From Rhodospirillaceae bacterium (GTDB lineage Bacteria; Pseudomonadota; Alphaproteobacteria; UBA6615): a DNA stretch of 64,000 nucleotides. Every line of letters starts with the position of its first letter. Position 1 is the stretch's first letter. A model generated the notes under the pieces. That model saw only the letters and a program-made list of their open reading frames with translations. It had not been told where the DNA came from and made no database searches. Both the position numbers and the translations under genes were made by a program. The DNA lies in NCBI GenBank assembly GCA_018667335.1, contig JABIVD010000022.1, forward strand, positions 99,844 to 163,843, given 5' to 3'. Positions 45,403 through 54,790 of the stretch are shown one piece after another.

Positions 45403-46827
45403 CTAGATTGCCGCCGGGGGCCAACCCACCGGGCGGACTTGTTGTAGCAGTTTCGCCACTGCCAGGATGGTCGGTTCACCCAGTCTGGGGCCGATGATCT
45501 GCAGGCCGACCGGCAGGCGGGAGTCGCTCAAACCCGCAGGCGCGGACGCGGCTGGAAAGCCCGTGAGCGTGATCAGGAAGGCCTGGGCAACCCAGTCGAT
45601 ATAGTTTTCCAGACGGACGCCGCCGATTTTCTCGGGATAGTTCTGCCCCACCTGGAAGGGCAAAACCGGTGCCGTCGGTGTCAGGATGACATCATGCCGT
45701 GTCAGGCAATCCCGCACCGAGTGCCAGACCTGGGCGCGAATCTGTTCTGCCGCTGCCGTGGCCCGAACATCCAGCTCCAGGCCCTGGCGGATGTTTCCGG
45801 CGAGGTTGGCGCCGAACTGCTCGATATGTTCGAGCCGTTCCAGCTGTTGTCCGACCATCCATTCGCCACGCAGAACCTTGAAGGCTTCCCGGCCGACAGA
45901 CAGGTCGAGCGATATTTCGTCGACTGTGGCCCCGGTCCGGCGCAACTCGTCGACGGCGGCTTCGCAGACTGCCGCGACCTCGGGGTCAATCCCAATTCCG
46001 GCAATCTCGGGCGCGTAGGCGATGCGCAGGCCCGCCGGGTTTTCGCGGGCCCGTAGCTCGGTCAGGCAGCTCTGCCAGGGGGGCGCAACGGAGATCGGTG
46101 ACATGGGACTGAAACCGGCCATGCCGTCGAGCATCAATGCCGCGTCCTCGGCGGTTCTTGCGAGCGGGCCGTGGACCTGCCCCGGATCAAACGGCAGGGG
46201 CATCGGGTGGTTGGGCACCAGCCCCGGCGTGGTCCGCAAACCGACGATGCCGCAGAAGGCCGCGGGGACCCGCAGCGAACCACCGAAATCGGTGCCGTGG
46301 GCCAGCGGGACCATGCCGGATGAGACGGCGGCGGCCGACCCGCCGGATGACCCCGCAGGGCTTCGGTCAGTGTTCCAGGGATTGCGCGTGGCGCCGAAGA
46401 CTTCGTTGTCGGTGTTGGCGCCGGCTGCGAATTCCGGCGTGTTGGATTTCCCCAGAATAATCGCGCCTGCCGTGCGCAGCTGCGCGACGACCGTGGCGTC
46501 TTCTCCGGGGATGTGATCGGCATAGACCGTGCAGCCGTAGGTGGTTCGGATACCCGCCGTTGGTGTCACGTCCTTGATGACGACCGGCAGTCCGTGAAGC
46601 GGCCCGAGTGGTTTGCCCGCTTGCACCATTGCCTCGGCGGATTGCGCGGCCTCACGTGCCGCCTCGGTCGCGAGGGTGACAATCGCGTTTAGCCCGGGAT
46701 TGCGCCGCTCGATCGCATCCAGATGGGCGTCGAGAACCTCGACCGGGCCGACCTCGCCGCTGGCGATGAGGTCGCGCAGTGTGCACGCGGTCTCCCGCGT
46801 CAGGTCAGCGTCCGGACCAGTGGACAT
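45403..46827 (-). CDS. Amidase signature family hydrolase
   Basis: The protein has 474 residues. The catalytic triad Lys-cisSer-Ser is evident: VVIKDVTPTAG (Lys near 84), SPAGSSGGSAAAVSSG (cisSer near 159) and TDFGGSLRVPAAFCG (Ser near 183). Next to the barbiturase/AtzD-type gene it could hydrolyse the opened-ring product (a ureido acid or carboxybiuret), as AtzE-type amidases do. No AtzG-like small subunit is visible. Its start lies 23 bases inside the end of the ABC permease gene, so translation is coupled. Confidence 0.92.
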   Translation of the reverse strand: MSTGPDADLTRETACTLRDLIASGEVGPVEVLDAHLDAIERRNPGLNAIVTLATEAAREAAQSAEAMVQAGKPLGPLHGLPVVIKDVTPTAGIRTTYGCTVYADHIPGEDATVVAQLRTAGAIILGKSNTPEFAAGANTDNEVFGATRNPWNTDRSPAGSSGGSAAAVSSGMVPLAHGTDFGGSLRVPAAFCGIVGLRTTPGLVPNHPMPLPFDPGQVHGPLARTAEDAALMLDGMAGFSPMSPISVAPPWQSCLTELRARENPAGLRIAYAPEIAGIGIDPEVAAVCEAAVDELRRTGATVDEISLDLSVGREAFKVLRGEWMVGQQLERLEHIEQFGANLAGNIRQGLELDVRATAAAEQIRAQVWHSVRDCLTRHDVILTPTAPVLPFQVGQNYPEKIGGVRLENYIDWVAQAFLITLTGFPAASAPAGLSDSRLPVGLQIIGPRLGEPTILAVAKLLQQVRPVGWPPAAI

Positions 46828-47572
46828 AACGCCGCTCGATCAGCAAAAACAGGAGGTTGAAACTGTATCCGAGCGCCCCGGCAACGAAGATCGCCGCATA
46901 CATGCGCGGCATTTCGAACAGCATTTGATTGTCGAGGACGTTGTGGCCGAGCCCGTCGACCGAGCCGATGAACATTTCGGCGACGATGACGATGATCAGC
47001 GCAAGCGAAACGCCGTTGCGCAGGCCGACGAAGGTCTGGGGCAGGGATTCGAACAGCATCACGTCGGTAAGCACCCGGAACCGCGGGGCACCCATCACCT
47101 TTGCGGCCTGGAGTCTGGTCTTGCGGGCGTTCATCACGCCGTAGGCCACGTTGAACAGAATCACCAGGGCGGCGCCGAACGTTGCGACCTGGATCTTGGT
47201 GGCGTCACCCGGGCCGGAAATTGCGAGGAAAAGCGGAAAGACCGCGCTGGCCGGGGTGGAGCGGAAGAAATCGACGACGAACTCGACCGAACGATAGAGC
47301 CCGACCGAGGAGCCGAAGATGATGCCGAGCGGAATGCCGATGATGCCGGCATAGAGAATAGACAATGCCGTTCGCTCGATCGTCCGGAAGAAATCGAACA
47401 GCAATTGGCCGCCGCTCATGCCCTGCCAGACGGCAACGAACATGGACCAGGGCGACGGCAGCAGGACATGGTCCACGACCTCCACCCAGAAGGCGATCTG
47501 CCAGACCAGCAGCAGAATTAGAATGCCGGCCAGTGGCGTGAACGGCCCGAGGATTTTGCTCAGTATTTTCAT
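46805..47572 (-). CDS. NitT/TauT-type ABC transporter permease
   Basis: This 255-residue inner-membrane protein has about six segments and the cytoplasmic loop EAA-type motif of BPD permeases (GAPRFRVLTDVMLFESLPQTFVGL, cited in part as RFRVLTDVMLFESLPQTF near 150). It is homologous to SsuC/TauC. Its ATG overlaps the stop of the ATPase gene (ATGA). Together with the next two proteins it imports the substrate of the cluster. Confidence 0.93.
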   Translation of the reverse strand: MKILSKILGPFTPLAGILILLLVWQIAFWVEVVDHVLLPSPWSMFVAVWQGMSGGQLLFDFFRTIERTALSILYAGIIGIPLGIIFGSSVGLYRSVEFVVDFFRSTPASAVFPLFLAISGPGDATKIQVATFGAALVILFNVAYGVMNARKTRLQAAKVMGAPRFRVLTDVMLFESLPQTFVGLRNGVSLALIIVIVAEMFIGSVDGLGHNVLDNQMLFEMPRMYAAIFVAGALGYSFNLLFLLIERRYVHWSGR

Positions 47573-48423
47573 GTGCCGCGCACCAATTTCTGGAAGACCT
47601 CGAGACAGTGAGCCTTTATCTGGACGAACTCGTCTTCGGAGATGGTGGCGGCCGTGCGCGGGCGCGGAATGCCGACATTCACATAGTCGGCCACTTCGGC
47701 CGGGCCGCGCGACAGCAGCATCACGTCGTCGGCGAGATAGACCGCCTCCTCAAGATCGTGGGAGACAAACACCATGGTCGTCTTCGTGTCCATAAACAGC
47801 GCCTGCAGCTGGTCGCGCATGAACAGGGTCATTTCATAGTCGAGCGCCGAGAATGGCTCGTCGAGAAACAGCACTTCGGGTTCGATGACCAGCGAGCGCA
47901 TGATCGACACGAGCTGCTGCTGACCGCCCGACATCTGGTAGGGATACTTGTTCAGGTCGATGGTGACGCCGAGGCGCTCGACGAGCCGATCCACGCGATC
48001 CCTCTGCTCGGCGCGCGGAATATTCCGGAACTTCAGCGGGTAGCGGATGTTGTCGATCGACCGCATCCATGGAAATAGCGCCTCTCGGTAGTTCTGAAAG
48101 ACGTAGCCGAAATTGGTGTCCCGCAGGTGCTTGCCGTCGAAGCGGATCGTTCCGGCATCCGGGTCGATCAGCCCGGATATCAGGTTGATCAGGGTCGACT
48201 TGCCGCAGCCGTTCGGGCCGAAGACCGACACGAAACGGCCGCGGGGTATGTCGAGGTCGAAATTGTCGTAGATCACGGCGTCGCCGAATGTCTTCGACAA
48301 TCCGCGGATCGTTATGTGTGCATCGCCGGTCGCGCCAGCGGCAGACAGCGGCGAAGATGCTCCCGCTCGGGAGGGTGGAGCGTTTGCATCTTCGGCCATC
48401 TGTTCTGCCTCACTGGCGTTCAT
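47569..48423 (-). CDS. NitT/TauT-type ABC transporter ATP-binding protein
   Basis: The protein has 284 residues. Walker A is FGPNGCGKSTLINL (near 67), the Q-loop is VFQNYREALFPWM, the signature is MSGGQQQLVSIMRSL and Walker B is EVLFLDEPFSALD, followed by FVSHDLEEAVYLAD. The first 30 residues are a low-complexity extension. It belongs with the permease and the binding protein on either side, 28 bases after the latter. Confidence 0.94.
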   Translation of the reverse strand: MNASEAEQMAEDANAPPSRAGASSPLSAAGATGDAHITIRGLSKTFGDAVIYDNFDLDIPRGRFVSVFGPNGCGKSTLINLISGLIDPDAGTIRFDGKHLRDTNFGYVFQNYREALFPWMRSIDNIRYPLKFRNIPRAEQRDRVDRLVERLGVTIDLNKYPYQMSGGQQQLVSIMRSLVIEPEVLFLDEPFSALDYEMTLFMRDQLQALFMDTKTTMVFVSHDLEEAVYLADDVMLLSRGPAEVADYVNVGIPRPRTAATISEDEFVQIKAHCLEVFQKLVRGT

Positions 48424-48451
48424 ATCCGGGTGGTTCCGTGTCGCTGTGCGA

Positions 48452-49438
48452 CTAGAACGTCTTCAGATATTTGGTGATATCGACCTTCTCGGAAAGAATG
48501 CCATTGTCGGTGACGAAGTCGATGAACTGCTGGAACTCGGCCTTGTCGCCGTCGGACAGATCGTCGGACATCACGAAGTTCACGAGCGGCACCGTCGGTG
48601 CGACGGCCTCGGGCGTGAACGTGTTCTTGACCAGATGCGCGCGCACCGTGTCGTCTTTCGCGATGTCGACCAGGGCGCGATCCCAGGCCTGTGCGAAGCG
48701 CTTGGCGACGGCCGGGCGGTCCGCGAGGAACTTGCCTGTCAGTGCGGTGCCTGCGACCCAGGCGTCGGCGTCGTCCTTGCCGAGAATGTAGGTTGCGATC
48801 ACACCGGTCTCGATCGTCGATGCGGAACCCTGGTTCTCCATCAGCGTGACGGCGGGCTCGAGCGTGTATCCGGCGTCATAAGTGCCGGCCTGCATCGCCG
48901 TGACATGCTGTGGCATGGCGAGCTGATCGAGCTGGTAATCGCCTTCCTTCAGGCCATTCGCGGCGAGAACCGCCTTGGCCATCATGATGTTGGCGGGTCC
49001 AGGCGCCGACATGATCTTGGCGCCCTTCAGGTCCGAGATCTTGGTCGCGGCGAAGCCCTTGCGGACCACGAAGGTCTCCATCTTGAACTGCTTGTTCTGG
49101 CTGTTGACGGAGATGTAGTTCACCAGGCCCGGTTTCTTCAGGTTGGCGTTCATGCCCTCGATCGTGACCAGGTTGGCCGCGACATCGATGTCGTTGGTGA
49201 TCATCGCGGAGATCAGCGCGGTGCCACCGATGAGGCGGACCATCTCGACGTCGATATCCACGTCCTTGAAGTAGCCGCGTTCGAGCGCGACGAAATACGG
49301 TAGCGCCGAAGTGACCGGGAATACGCCCACTTTCACCGTATCTGCCGCGTTCGCACCGGCGATGCCCGTCAGGGACAATGCAGCGACTGCGGTTAGTGTC
49401 AGCGCGGTGCGCCGCGTTAAATTCTTGAAGCTCATCAT
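48452..49438 (-). CDS. NitT/TauT-type ABC transporter substrate-binding protein
   Basis: The protein has 328 residues. A signal peptide (residues 1-32, with TRRTAL, possibly Tat-type, ending GANAAD) precedes an SsuA/THI5-like periplasmic binding fold: VKVGVFPVTSALPYFVALERGYFKD, cited as VGVFPVTSALPYFVALERG. This group binds sulfonates, nitrate, bicyclic or pyrimidine-type ligands. Given its operon, a cyclic amide or pyrimidine-like ligand is inferred. CAGGAGG lies 9 bases before ATG 49438. Confidence 0.92.
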   Translation of the reverse strand: MMSFKNLTRRTALTLTAVAALSLTGIAGANAADTVKVGVFPVTSALPYFVALERGYFKDVDIDVEMVRLIGGTALISAMITNDIDVAANLVTIEGMNANLKKPGLVNYISVNSQNKQFKMETFVVRKGFAATKISDLKGAKIMSAPGPANIMMAKAVLAANGLKEGDYQLDQLAMPQHVTAMQAGTYDAGYTLEPAVTLMENQGSASTIETGVIATYILGKDDADAWVAGTALTGKFLADRPAVAKRFAQAWDRALVDIAKDDTVRAHLVKNTFTPEAVAPTVPLVNFVMSDDLSDGDKAEFQQFIDFVTDNGILSEKVDITKYLKTF

Positions 49439-49521
49439 GGTACCGACCTCCTGTTTCTGTTGGTTCTCGTTGGGTTTTGCAACTCGCGTTTGTTCCGCGT
49501 TTCGATCTCTTCTCGTGCTCG

Positions 49522-51378
49522 TCAGGACCGTTTCTCAAACATCTTCATGCCCGGTCCCCGATCGATCATCTCGAGCGGTTCCGTGCGTGCCGTGCGTATT
49601 TCGGTGCGCAGTTTCTCGGTGGCTTCGGAGTCGATCTGCAGACCGTCCGCGCCATCGGTGAAGACCACGCCATAGTCGTTCTTCGCGCCGTCGTGCGTGA
49701 CCTTGCCCTGCATGACGTCGTGCAGGACCTTCGCGGTATCGCGATCAAGCGGATCACCCCAGCCGCCGCCGCCGGTGGTGCGCACGCGCAGAATTTCGCC
49801 GGCCTTGATGGGTTCGTCGTCCACGAGGCCGCCCAGTTTCTCGTTGCGGCCATCGGCATCGACATAGGCGCCGAATGGTTGCCCGGCCTTGCCACCGTTC
49901 ACGCCATAGCAGCCGAGGCGCACACGATCGGCGGTGACGATCGTGCTGCAATCGACCAGCATGCGATATTCCTTCTCGTAGCCGAGGCCGCCGCGGTAGG
50001 TGCCGGCGCCGCCGGAATCCGCCCATAGACCCAGTTTCTCGACCAGGATCGGGAACCGCGTTTCGGTGAACTCGGCCGGCTGATTGCGGGAGTTGGGCAC
50101 AATGTGGATCGCGTCGCTGCCGTCGGCGTAGTAACGCCCGCCGCTGCCGCCGCCGAGAACCTCACGGGACAGGAAGGGCTCGCCATCCAGATCATCGCCG
50201 TAGAAGCCGGTGTAGCGGATGGTCTCCTGGTCTGCGGGCATGCGGCCTTTCTCGACCGCCTGCGCCACGCAGCCCGCAAGCAGGCCGATCGAACGGAGCA
50301 GCGGAAATGAGCGCGCGTTTGTCGCCGCCGGCCGGATCGGCGTGATCAGGGTCCCCTTGGGCGGGAATATCACCTCGAAGATCTGGCATACGCCCTCGTT
50401 GCAGTGAATCTCCGCTGCACGCTCCGGCGTGTCTGCCAGGTTACGCAATACGGGCGCGATCCACTTGATGAGGAACTTGCCGTCCGCGTAGTCGGCAGGC
50501 CAGTTGATGGGCCCCAGCGCCTGCGGGTCGGTGCCGTTAAAATCAAGGACGATCTTGTCGTCCGTCTTGGTCATTGTGAGCGCCAGCTTGTGCAGGCTCG
50601 GGTCGGTCAGGCCGTCATGCTCCACATAGTCTTCCCACGCATATGTGCCGTTTGCGATCTTCGGCAGCAACTCGTCACGGAATACGCTGGCACAATTGTC
50701 CAGGATCGCCTGGAAGCACGCCTCGACGGTGCCGCGGCCGAAGCGCGCGAACAGCTCGGCCATCCGTTCGGCGCCCATGATGCAGGCCTGAATCTCGGAA
50801 TCGACGTCGGCCGCCAGCATTTCGGGCACGCGTGTGTTGCGGCGGATGATCTTGAGGGCTTCCTCGTTGCGCACGCCAGCATCGACGATCTTGATCGGCG
50901 GAATCATCAGGCCTTCCTCGAAGACCGAGACGGCTGTGCCCGGCATCGAGCCCGGCACCTTGCCGCCGATATCGTCGTGATGACCGAAGGCCTGGATGTA
51001 GGCGACGACTTCTCCTCCATGAAATACCGGCACCGTCGAGCACATATCCGGCAAGTGCCCGATCGACCCTTCCGTGTCGTAGGTGTCGTTCATGAAGAAC
51101 ACGTCGCCGGGTTGCATCGTCTCGGGCGGGTAGTCGCGCACGACGGCGTCGGGCATCGCCGAATAGGATCGCCCCGTGAGCTTTCGGCAATGTTTGTCGA
51201 ACAGGCCGACCCGGTAGTCATGGGCTTCGCGGATCATCGGGCTGCGTGCGGTGCGCTCGATCGCGTACTCGATTTCGGCCTCGATCGAGTTGAGCGTACC
51301 CTCGACGATCTGCAGAACGATCGGGTCAACATTGGCGCGGGAGGCGCCGTTGGGCTGCTGCGCGGCGGTGTCGGTCAT
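49522..51378 (-). CDS. Hydantoinase B / oxoprolinase family subunit
   Basis: This 618-residue protein is the partner of the hydantoinase A subunit. Typical segments are VEGTLNSIEAEIEYAIERTA at the start, MQPGDVFFMNDTYDTEGSIG near 110, AFGHHDDIGGKVPGSMPG near 150 and LGGGSGGRYYADG near 400, ending TGGGGWGDPLDRD. The complex uses ATP to open hydantoins, N-methylhydantoin or 5-oxoproline, or carboxylates ketones; these roles cannot be told apart from sequence. It overlaps hyuA by 4 bases. Confidence 0.93.
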   Translation of the reverse strand: MTDTAAQQPNGASRANVDPIVLQIVEGTLNSIEAEIEYAIERTARSPMIREAHDYRVGLFDKHCRKLTGRSYSAMPDAVVRDYPPETMQPGDVFFMNDTYDTEGSIGHLPDMCSTVPVFHGGEVVAYIQAFGHHDDIGGKVPGSMPGTAVSVFEEGLMIPPIKIVDAGVRNEEALKIIRRNTRVPEMLAADVDSEIQACIMGAERMAELFARFGRGTVEACFQAILDNCASVFRDELLPKIANGTYAWEDYVEHDGLTDPSLHKLALTMTKTDDKIVLDFNGTDPQALGPINWPADYADGKFLIKWIAPVLRNLADTPERAAEIHCNEGVCQIFEVIFPPKGTLITPIRPAATNARSFPLLRSIGLLAGCVAQAVEKGRMPADQETIRYTGFYGDDLDGEPFLSREVLGGGSGGRYYADGSDAIHIVPNSRNQPAEFTETRFPILVEKLGLWADSGGAGTYRGGLGYEKEYRMLVDCSTIVTADRVRLGCYGVNGGKAGQPFGAYVDADGRNEKLGGLVDDEPIKAGEILRVRTTGGGGWGDPLDRDTAKVLHDVMQGKVTHDGAKNDYGVVFTDGADGLQIDSEATEKLRTEIRTARTEPLEMIDRGPGMKMFEKRS

Positions 51379-53477
51379 TGGATGCGCCCGATCTTGTCAC
51401 TGGTACGGCGCACGACGATGATGCCGTGCGCGTCAATGGTTGCGTGTTGGCCTGGGAAGACAACGGACGTCGAGCCAAACTCTTCGATCACCGCCGGCCC
51501 TTCGATCCGTGTGCCGGCCGGCAGGCGCGGGCGGTCATAGATGGGTGTGTCCAGGTATCCGCCGTCGAAGAAGACCTGCCGGTTCGTTTTCCGGGCGGCC
51601 TCCGCGTCGGTCATGCCTGTATCGAGTTTCGGAAGACTCGGACGTTCGATTGTGCCGAAGCCTGACAGGCAGAAATTGACGATCTCGATCTTCTGCGTGC
51701 CGCGGTAGGCGTATCCGAAAGTGCGCTCATGGGATGCGTGGAATGCTTCGGCCAGTTGCTGCGCCGTTTCTGCCGTGAACGCGCCTGCGGGTGCCGTGAC
51801 GCGCACTTCCATCGATTGGCCGGCATAGCGGACATCGGCCTCGCGCACATAACGGTGGCTCGACGGATCGAGGCCGTCCCGAATCAGCGTTTCGCAGGCT
51901 TCGGCCTCAAGCTGGGTGTAGATTTCACCGACCGCCACGGGGTCGATCTCGTCTTCCTGCACAACCCGCGTGACGATGTGGTCCGACCGCCAGTCCACGG
52001 CGAGCAGGCCGAACGCCGAGAGGTTTCCGGGGTTCGGCGGGACGATGCAGGCGTCCATGTCCAGGAGATCCATGACCGCCGGCGACTGGGCAGGCCCGGA
52101 ACCGCCGAACGACAGAAGCGCAAACGTCCGCGGGTCAATGCCGCGCTGGATCGTCATCTGCCGGATCATGTTCGCCTGGTTCCAGTTGGCGATTTCGATG
52201 ATTCCTGCGGCCAGTTCCTCGACGCTCATGTCTGGATCCAGCCGCGCTGCGAGGTCTGCGATGCCCTTGCGTGCGCGTTCGACATCGAGAACGATTCCAC
52301 CGCCGATCAATTCCGCCGGGAGGCGGCCAAGGACGAGGTTGGCATCGGTGATGGTCGGTTCGTCGCCGCCATTCGGGTAGCACATCGGCCCCGGCACGGC
52401 GCCGGCGCTGATCGGGCCGACATTCAGATTGCCTTCGCGGGTTAGCCACGCGATCGACCCGCCACCGGTCCCGACGGTGCGGATGTCGATCATCGGCAGG
52501 CGCACGGGGAAGGGGCCGACCGAGGCATCGGTCGTGATGTGGGGATCGCCGCCCTCGATCAGGCAGATGTCCGTGGATGTGCCGCCGGCATCCAGCGTGA
52601 CGACATCGGAAAATCCGGCGACCCGGGATACGACGGCGGCACCGAGCGCGCCGGCCGCAGGCCCGGACAAAGCTGTCGTGATGGGTTTCTCGACAACCTG
52701 TTCCGCGCTGATCACGCCGCCGGACGACTGCATCACAAGAAACGGCGGTTCGCGCAGGGTCGGGCCCAGCTCTTCGGAAACGTTGCCCAGATAGCGCGCC
52801 ATGTACGGCTTCACAAAGGCGTCGACGAGGGTCGTGACGGCCCGCTCGTATTCGCGATACTCCGGCAGCACGTCGCAGGACAACGAGACGACCGCTTCGG
52901 GATACTCATCGGCGATGATCTCGCCAACGCGGCGCTCGTGATCGGGGTTCGCATAGGAATGCATCAGGCAGACGCCGATGGCGCGCGTGCCCTGTTGTCG
53001 CATGGTGCGTGCAGCTTCCCGGACGGATTCCTCGTCGAGGGGGGACAGTTCCACGCCCTTGAAGTTCAGCCGGCCGGTGACCTCGCAGACATGGTGCAGC
53101 GGGACAAGGCGTTCCGGCTTTACCCAGAAATATGAATTTCCATAACCGTCCGGCACCGCCTGGCGCGCAATCTCAAGGATATGGCGAAACCCCTTGGTGA
53201 CGATGAGCCCGAGGCCTTCGATCTGGCCCTGGAGAAGCGCGTTGGTCGCGACCGTCGTGCCGTGGCAGATAACGCCGACATCGGCCGGGTCGCCGCCGGA
53301 ATTCGCAAGTACGTCGTGAATGCCCTGGACCAGGCCGACGGCCGGGTTGGCGGGTGTGCTCGACACCTTCGTAACGTTCATCTCACCGCTTGAGGCATCG
53401 ATCGAAACGATATCGGTGAAGGTTCCACCGGTGTCGATGCCGATCCTCAGATTGCCCTTGCCGGACCCACCATCCAT
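51375..53477 (-). CDS. Hydantoinase A / oxoprolinase family subunit
   Basis: The protein has 700 residues. ATP-grasping acetate-kinase-like fold motifs are LRIGIDTGGTFTDIVSIDA at the start, ICHGTTVATNALLQG near 70, and VVTLDAGGTSTDICLIEGG near 290. RTVGTGGGSIAWL follows near 335. This subunit phosphorylates the lactam or enol substrate for hydrolysis by subunit B. It is the first gene of the leftward operon that runs to 38365. Its upstream region holds two dyads, one of which fits a LysR site. Best-known comparators are N-methylhydantoinase (ATP-hydrolysing) and 5-oxoprolinase. Confidence 0.93.
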   Translation of the reverse strand: MDGGSGKGNLRIGIDTGGTFTDIVSIDASSGEMNVTKVSSTPANPAVGLVQGIHDVLANSGGDPADVGVICHGTTVATNALLQGQIEGLGLIVTKGFRHILEIARQAVPDGYGNSYFWVKPERLVPLHHVCEVTGRLNFKGVELSPLDEESVREAARTMRQQGTRAIGVCLMHSYANPDHERRVGEIIADEYPEAVVSLSCDVLPEYREYERAVTTLVDAFVKPYMARYLGNVSEELGPTLREPPFLVMQSSGGVISAEQVVEKPITTALSGPAAGALGAAVVSRVAGFSDVVTLDAGGTSTDICLIEGGDPHITTDASVGPFPVRLPMIDIRTVGTGGGSIAWLTREGNLNVGPISAGAVPGPMCYPNGGDEPTITDANLVLGRLPAELIGGGIVLDVERARKGIADLAARLDPDMSVEELAAGIIEIANWNQANMIRQMTIQRGIDPRTFALLSFGGSGPAQSPAVMDLLDMDACIVPPNPGNLSAFGLLAVDWRSDHIVTRVVQEDEIDPVAVGEIYTQLEAEACETLIRDGLDPSSHRYVREADVRYAGQSMEVRVTAPAGAFTAETAQQLAEAFHASHERTFGYAYRGTQKIEIVNFCLSGFGTIERPSLPKLDTGMTDAEAARKTNRQVFFDGGYLDTPIYDRPRLPAGTRIEGPAVIEEFGSTSVVFPGQHATIDAHGIIVVRRTSDKIGRIQ

Positions 53478-53558
53478 AGGAATTTCCGATTTCTCGTTTA
53501 TTTACAACGGAATAAGGATTTCACCAGATTCCATAAACCAGCGTATCGCTTTGAGTTC

Positions 53559-53581
53559 GGGAGAGTCCAAATGAGTCTCCC
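53559..53581. promoter_or_regulatory. Inverted repeat upstream of hydantoinase A
   Basis: GGGAGAGTC-CAAAT-GAGTCTCCC, 8 of 9 arm positions paired. It lies in the 130-base region between the LysR gene and hyuA. It has no T run on either strand, so an operator fits better than a terminator. Confidence 0.4.
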
Positions 53582-53588
53582 TATAGAC

Positions 53589-53607
53589 ATATCGGTAAAA
53601 CCGATAT
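53589..53607. promoter_or_regulatory. Perfect dyad with T-N11-A spacing, candidate LysR binding site
   Basis: ATATCGGT-AAA-ACCGATAT is a perfect 8-bp inverted repeat. T53592 and A53604 are 11 bases apart, the T-N11-A rule of LysR sites. It touches the lysR stop codon and lies about 110 bases before hyuA, where it could serve the regulator encoded next to it. Confidence 0.6.
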
Positions 53608-54519
53608 CTAGGCTGTTACGGGCACCGCGTTGGATAGCGCGTCGCTGAGGAACGAGAAATAGCTTTCGCGACTACGCGACATTGCTTGGCGACGGCGGAC
53701 GATGCAGAAACCGATGCGTCGCTCCGGCGTGATGGCACGGACTCCGAGAGGCGCGCTTATGCCGGCTTGCAGCAGAGCCGACCGGGGGATGATGGCCACA
53801 CCCATCCCGGCGGCGACCATTTCCCGGAGCGTATCCACATTGTCGGCCACTGCCCGGATGTTCGGATAGGCGCCGATATCGGCAAACATGGACGTGACGA
53901 TCTGGCCGTAGCCGATCGTGAGTTCGTTGGTGATCAGGGGTTCGTCGATCAGGCGGCCGAGATCAATGGGCGCGTCATCGTCCAGGAGGTGGTGGTCGGG
54001 GTGTCCGATCAGCACCATCTCGATATTGGCGATCGGCACGGCCTGGAGCCCGGTGGGCAACTCATCCGCGGGCAGTTCGATGGCGATACCGGCGTCGAGC
54101 TGATCGCTGTGTAGTTGATTGTAGATGCGTCGCGTTGGTGCCGTGACGATGCGCAGCTGGACGTTGGGAAAAATCTCGCCGAAATGCTGCAACGCATTCG
54201 GGACGACGAGCCCGGACATCCCCGACCCCATGCCGAGTGTGAAGGTCTCGTAACTTGCACCGTTCAGCCTGCGCGCCGTATCCGAAAGGCCGAAGAAATC
54301 CTGTGCGACCCGATCCGCCTCGGCCAGAAAGCTCCGGCCACGCTCGGTGGTCTCGACGCCGCGGCCCGTTCGATGGAACAGGCGGAAACCGATCTCGTCC
54401 TCGAGCACGGCAACCTGTTCGCTCACCGAGGATTGCGAGATGTGCAGGCGCTGCGCTGCCCCGGTGAAACTGCGTTCCCGCGCAACCGCGAGTGCATATC
54501 TGATCTGGCGAATATCCAT
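53608..54519 (-). CDS. LysR family transcriptional regulator (CynR/CbbR-like)
   Basis: The protein has 303 residues. The N-terminal helix-turn-helix is SFTGAAQRLHISQSSVSEQV (residues 17-36), with FRLFHRTGRGVETTERG after it. The effector-binding domain (residues 90-295) contains VVPNALQHFGEIFPNV and AAGMGVAIIPRSA. It lies directly upstream of the hydantoinase operon on the same strand, separated by 130 bases with two dyads. It is therefore likely to control that operon. The spacer on its other side leads to the M24 relic and the amidase gene. Confidence 0.93.
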   Translation of the reverse strand: MDIRQIRYALAVARERSFTGAAQRLHISQSSVSEQVAVLEDEIGFRLFHRTGRGVETTERGRSFLAEADRVAQDFFGLSDTARRLNGASYETFTLGMGSGMSGLVVPNALQHFGEIFPNVQLRIVTAPTRRIYNQLHSDQLDAGIAIELPADELPTGLQAVPIANIEMVLIGHPDHHLLDDDAPIDLGRLIDEPLITNELTIGYGQIVTSMFADIGAYPNIRAVADNVDTLREMVAAGMGVAIIPRSALLQAGISAPLGVRAITPERRIGFCIVRRRQAMSRSRESYFSFLSDALSNAVPVTA

Positions 54520-54680
54520 ACGTCATCCGGTTCGGGGGAATTAGCATTATCGGGCACCGTCCCGGGGCTCAACCTCCAGGTGCGCCAGTCAGACTTTCGC
54601 ACCTTGCGCTGTGCCGCCATTTGATTCGGTATTTCGGACGCCGACGACGGTGATGAAATGCACCATGAAATCGATGGCGG

Positions 54681-54790
54681 TCAGGCGGGATCGACCCGGT
54701 TGAGGCCGTGCGCAACTTTGTGGAGCGAGATCGCCTCGGTCTCGGTAACGCTGAAAGCGTCGCTGGTTTGTCCGTCCACAGTGTTCGCGG
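54681..54790 (-). pseudogene. C-terminal relic of an M24/creatinase-fold gene
   Basis: The minus strand here translates to a tail of about 36 residues that ends VAHGLNRVDPA and a TGA stop at 54683. The last 30 residues match the end of the M24-fold protein at 58567 (ending VARGLDRVDPA) at 19 of 30 positions, including QT-D-F, TET and SLH, with the stop in the same place. There is no room for the rest of a gene, because the amidase stop codon (54791-54793) lies within the same stretch. It looks like what remains of a paralogue replaced by the amidase gene. Confidence 0.75.
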
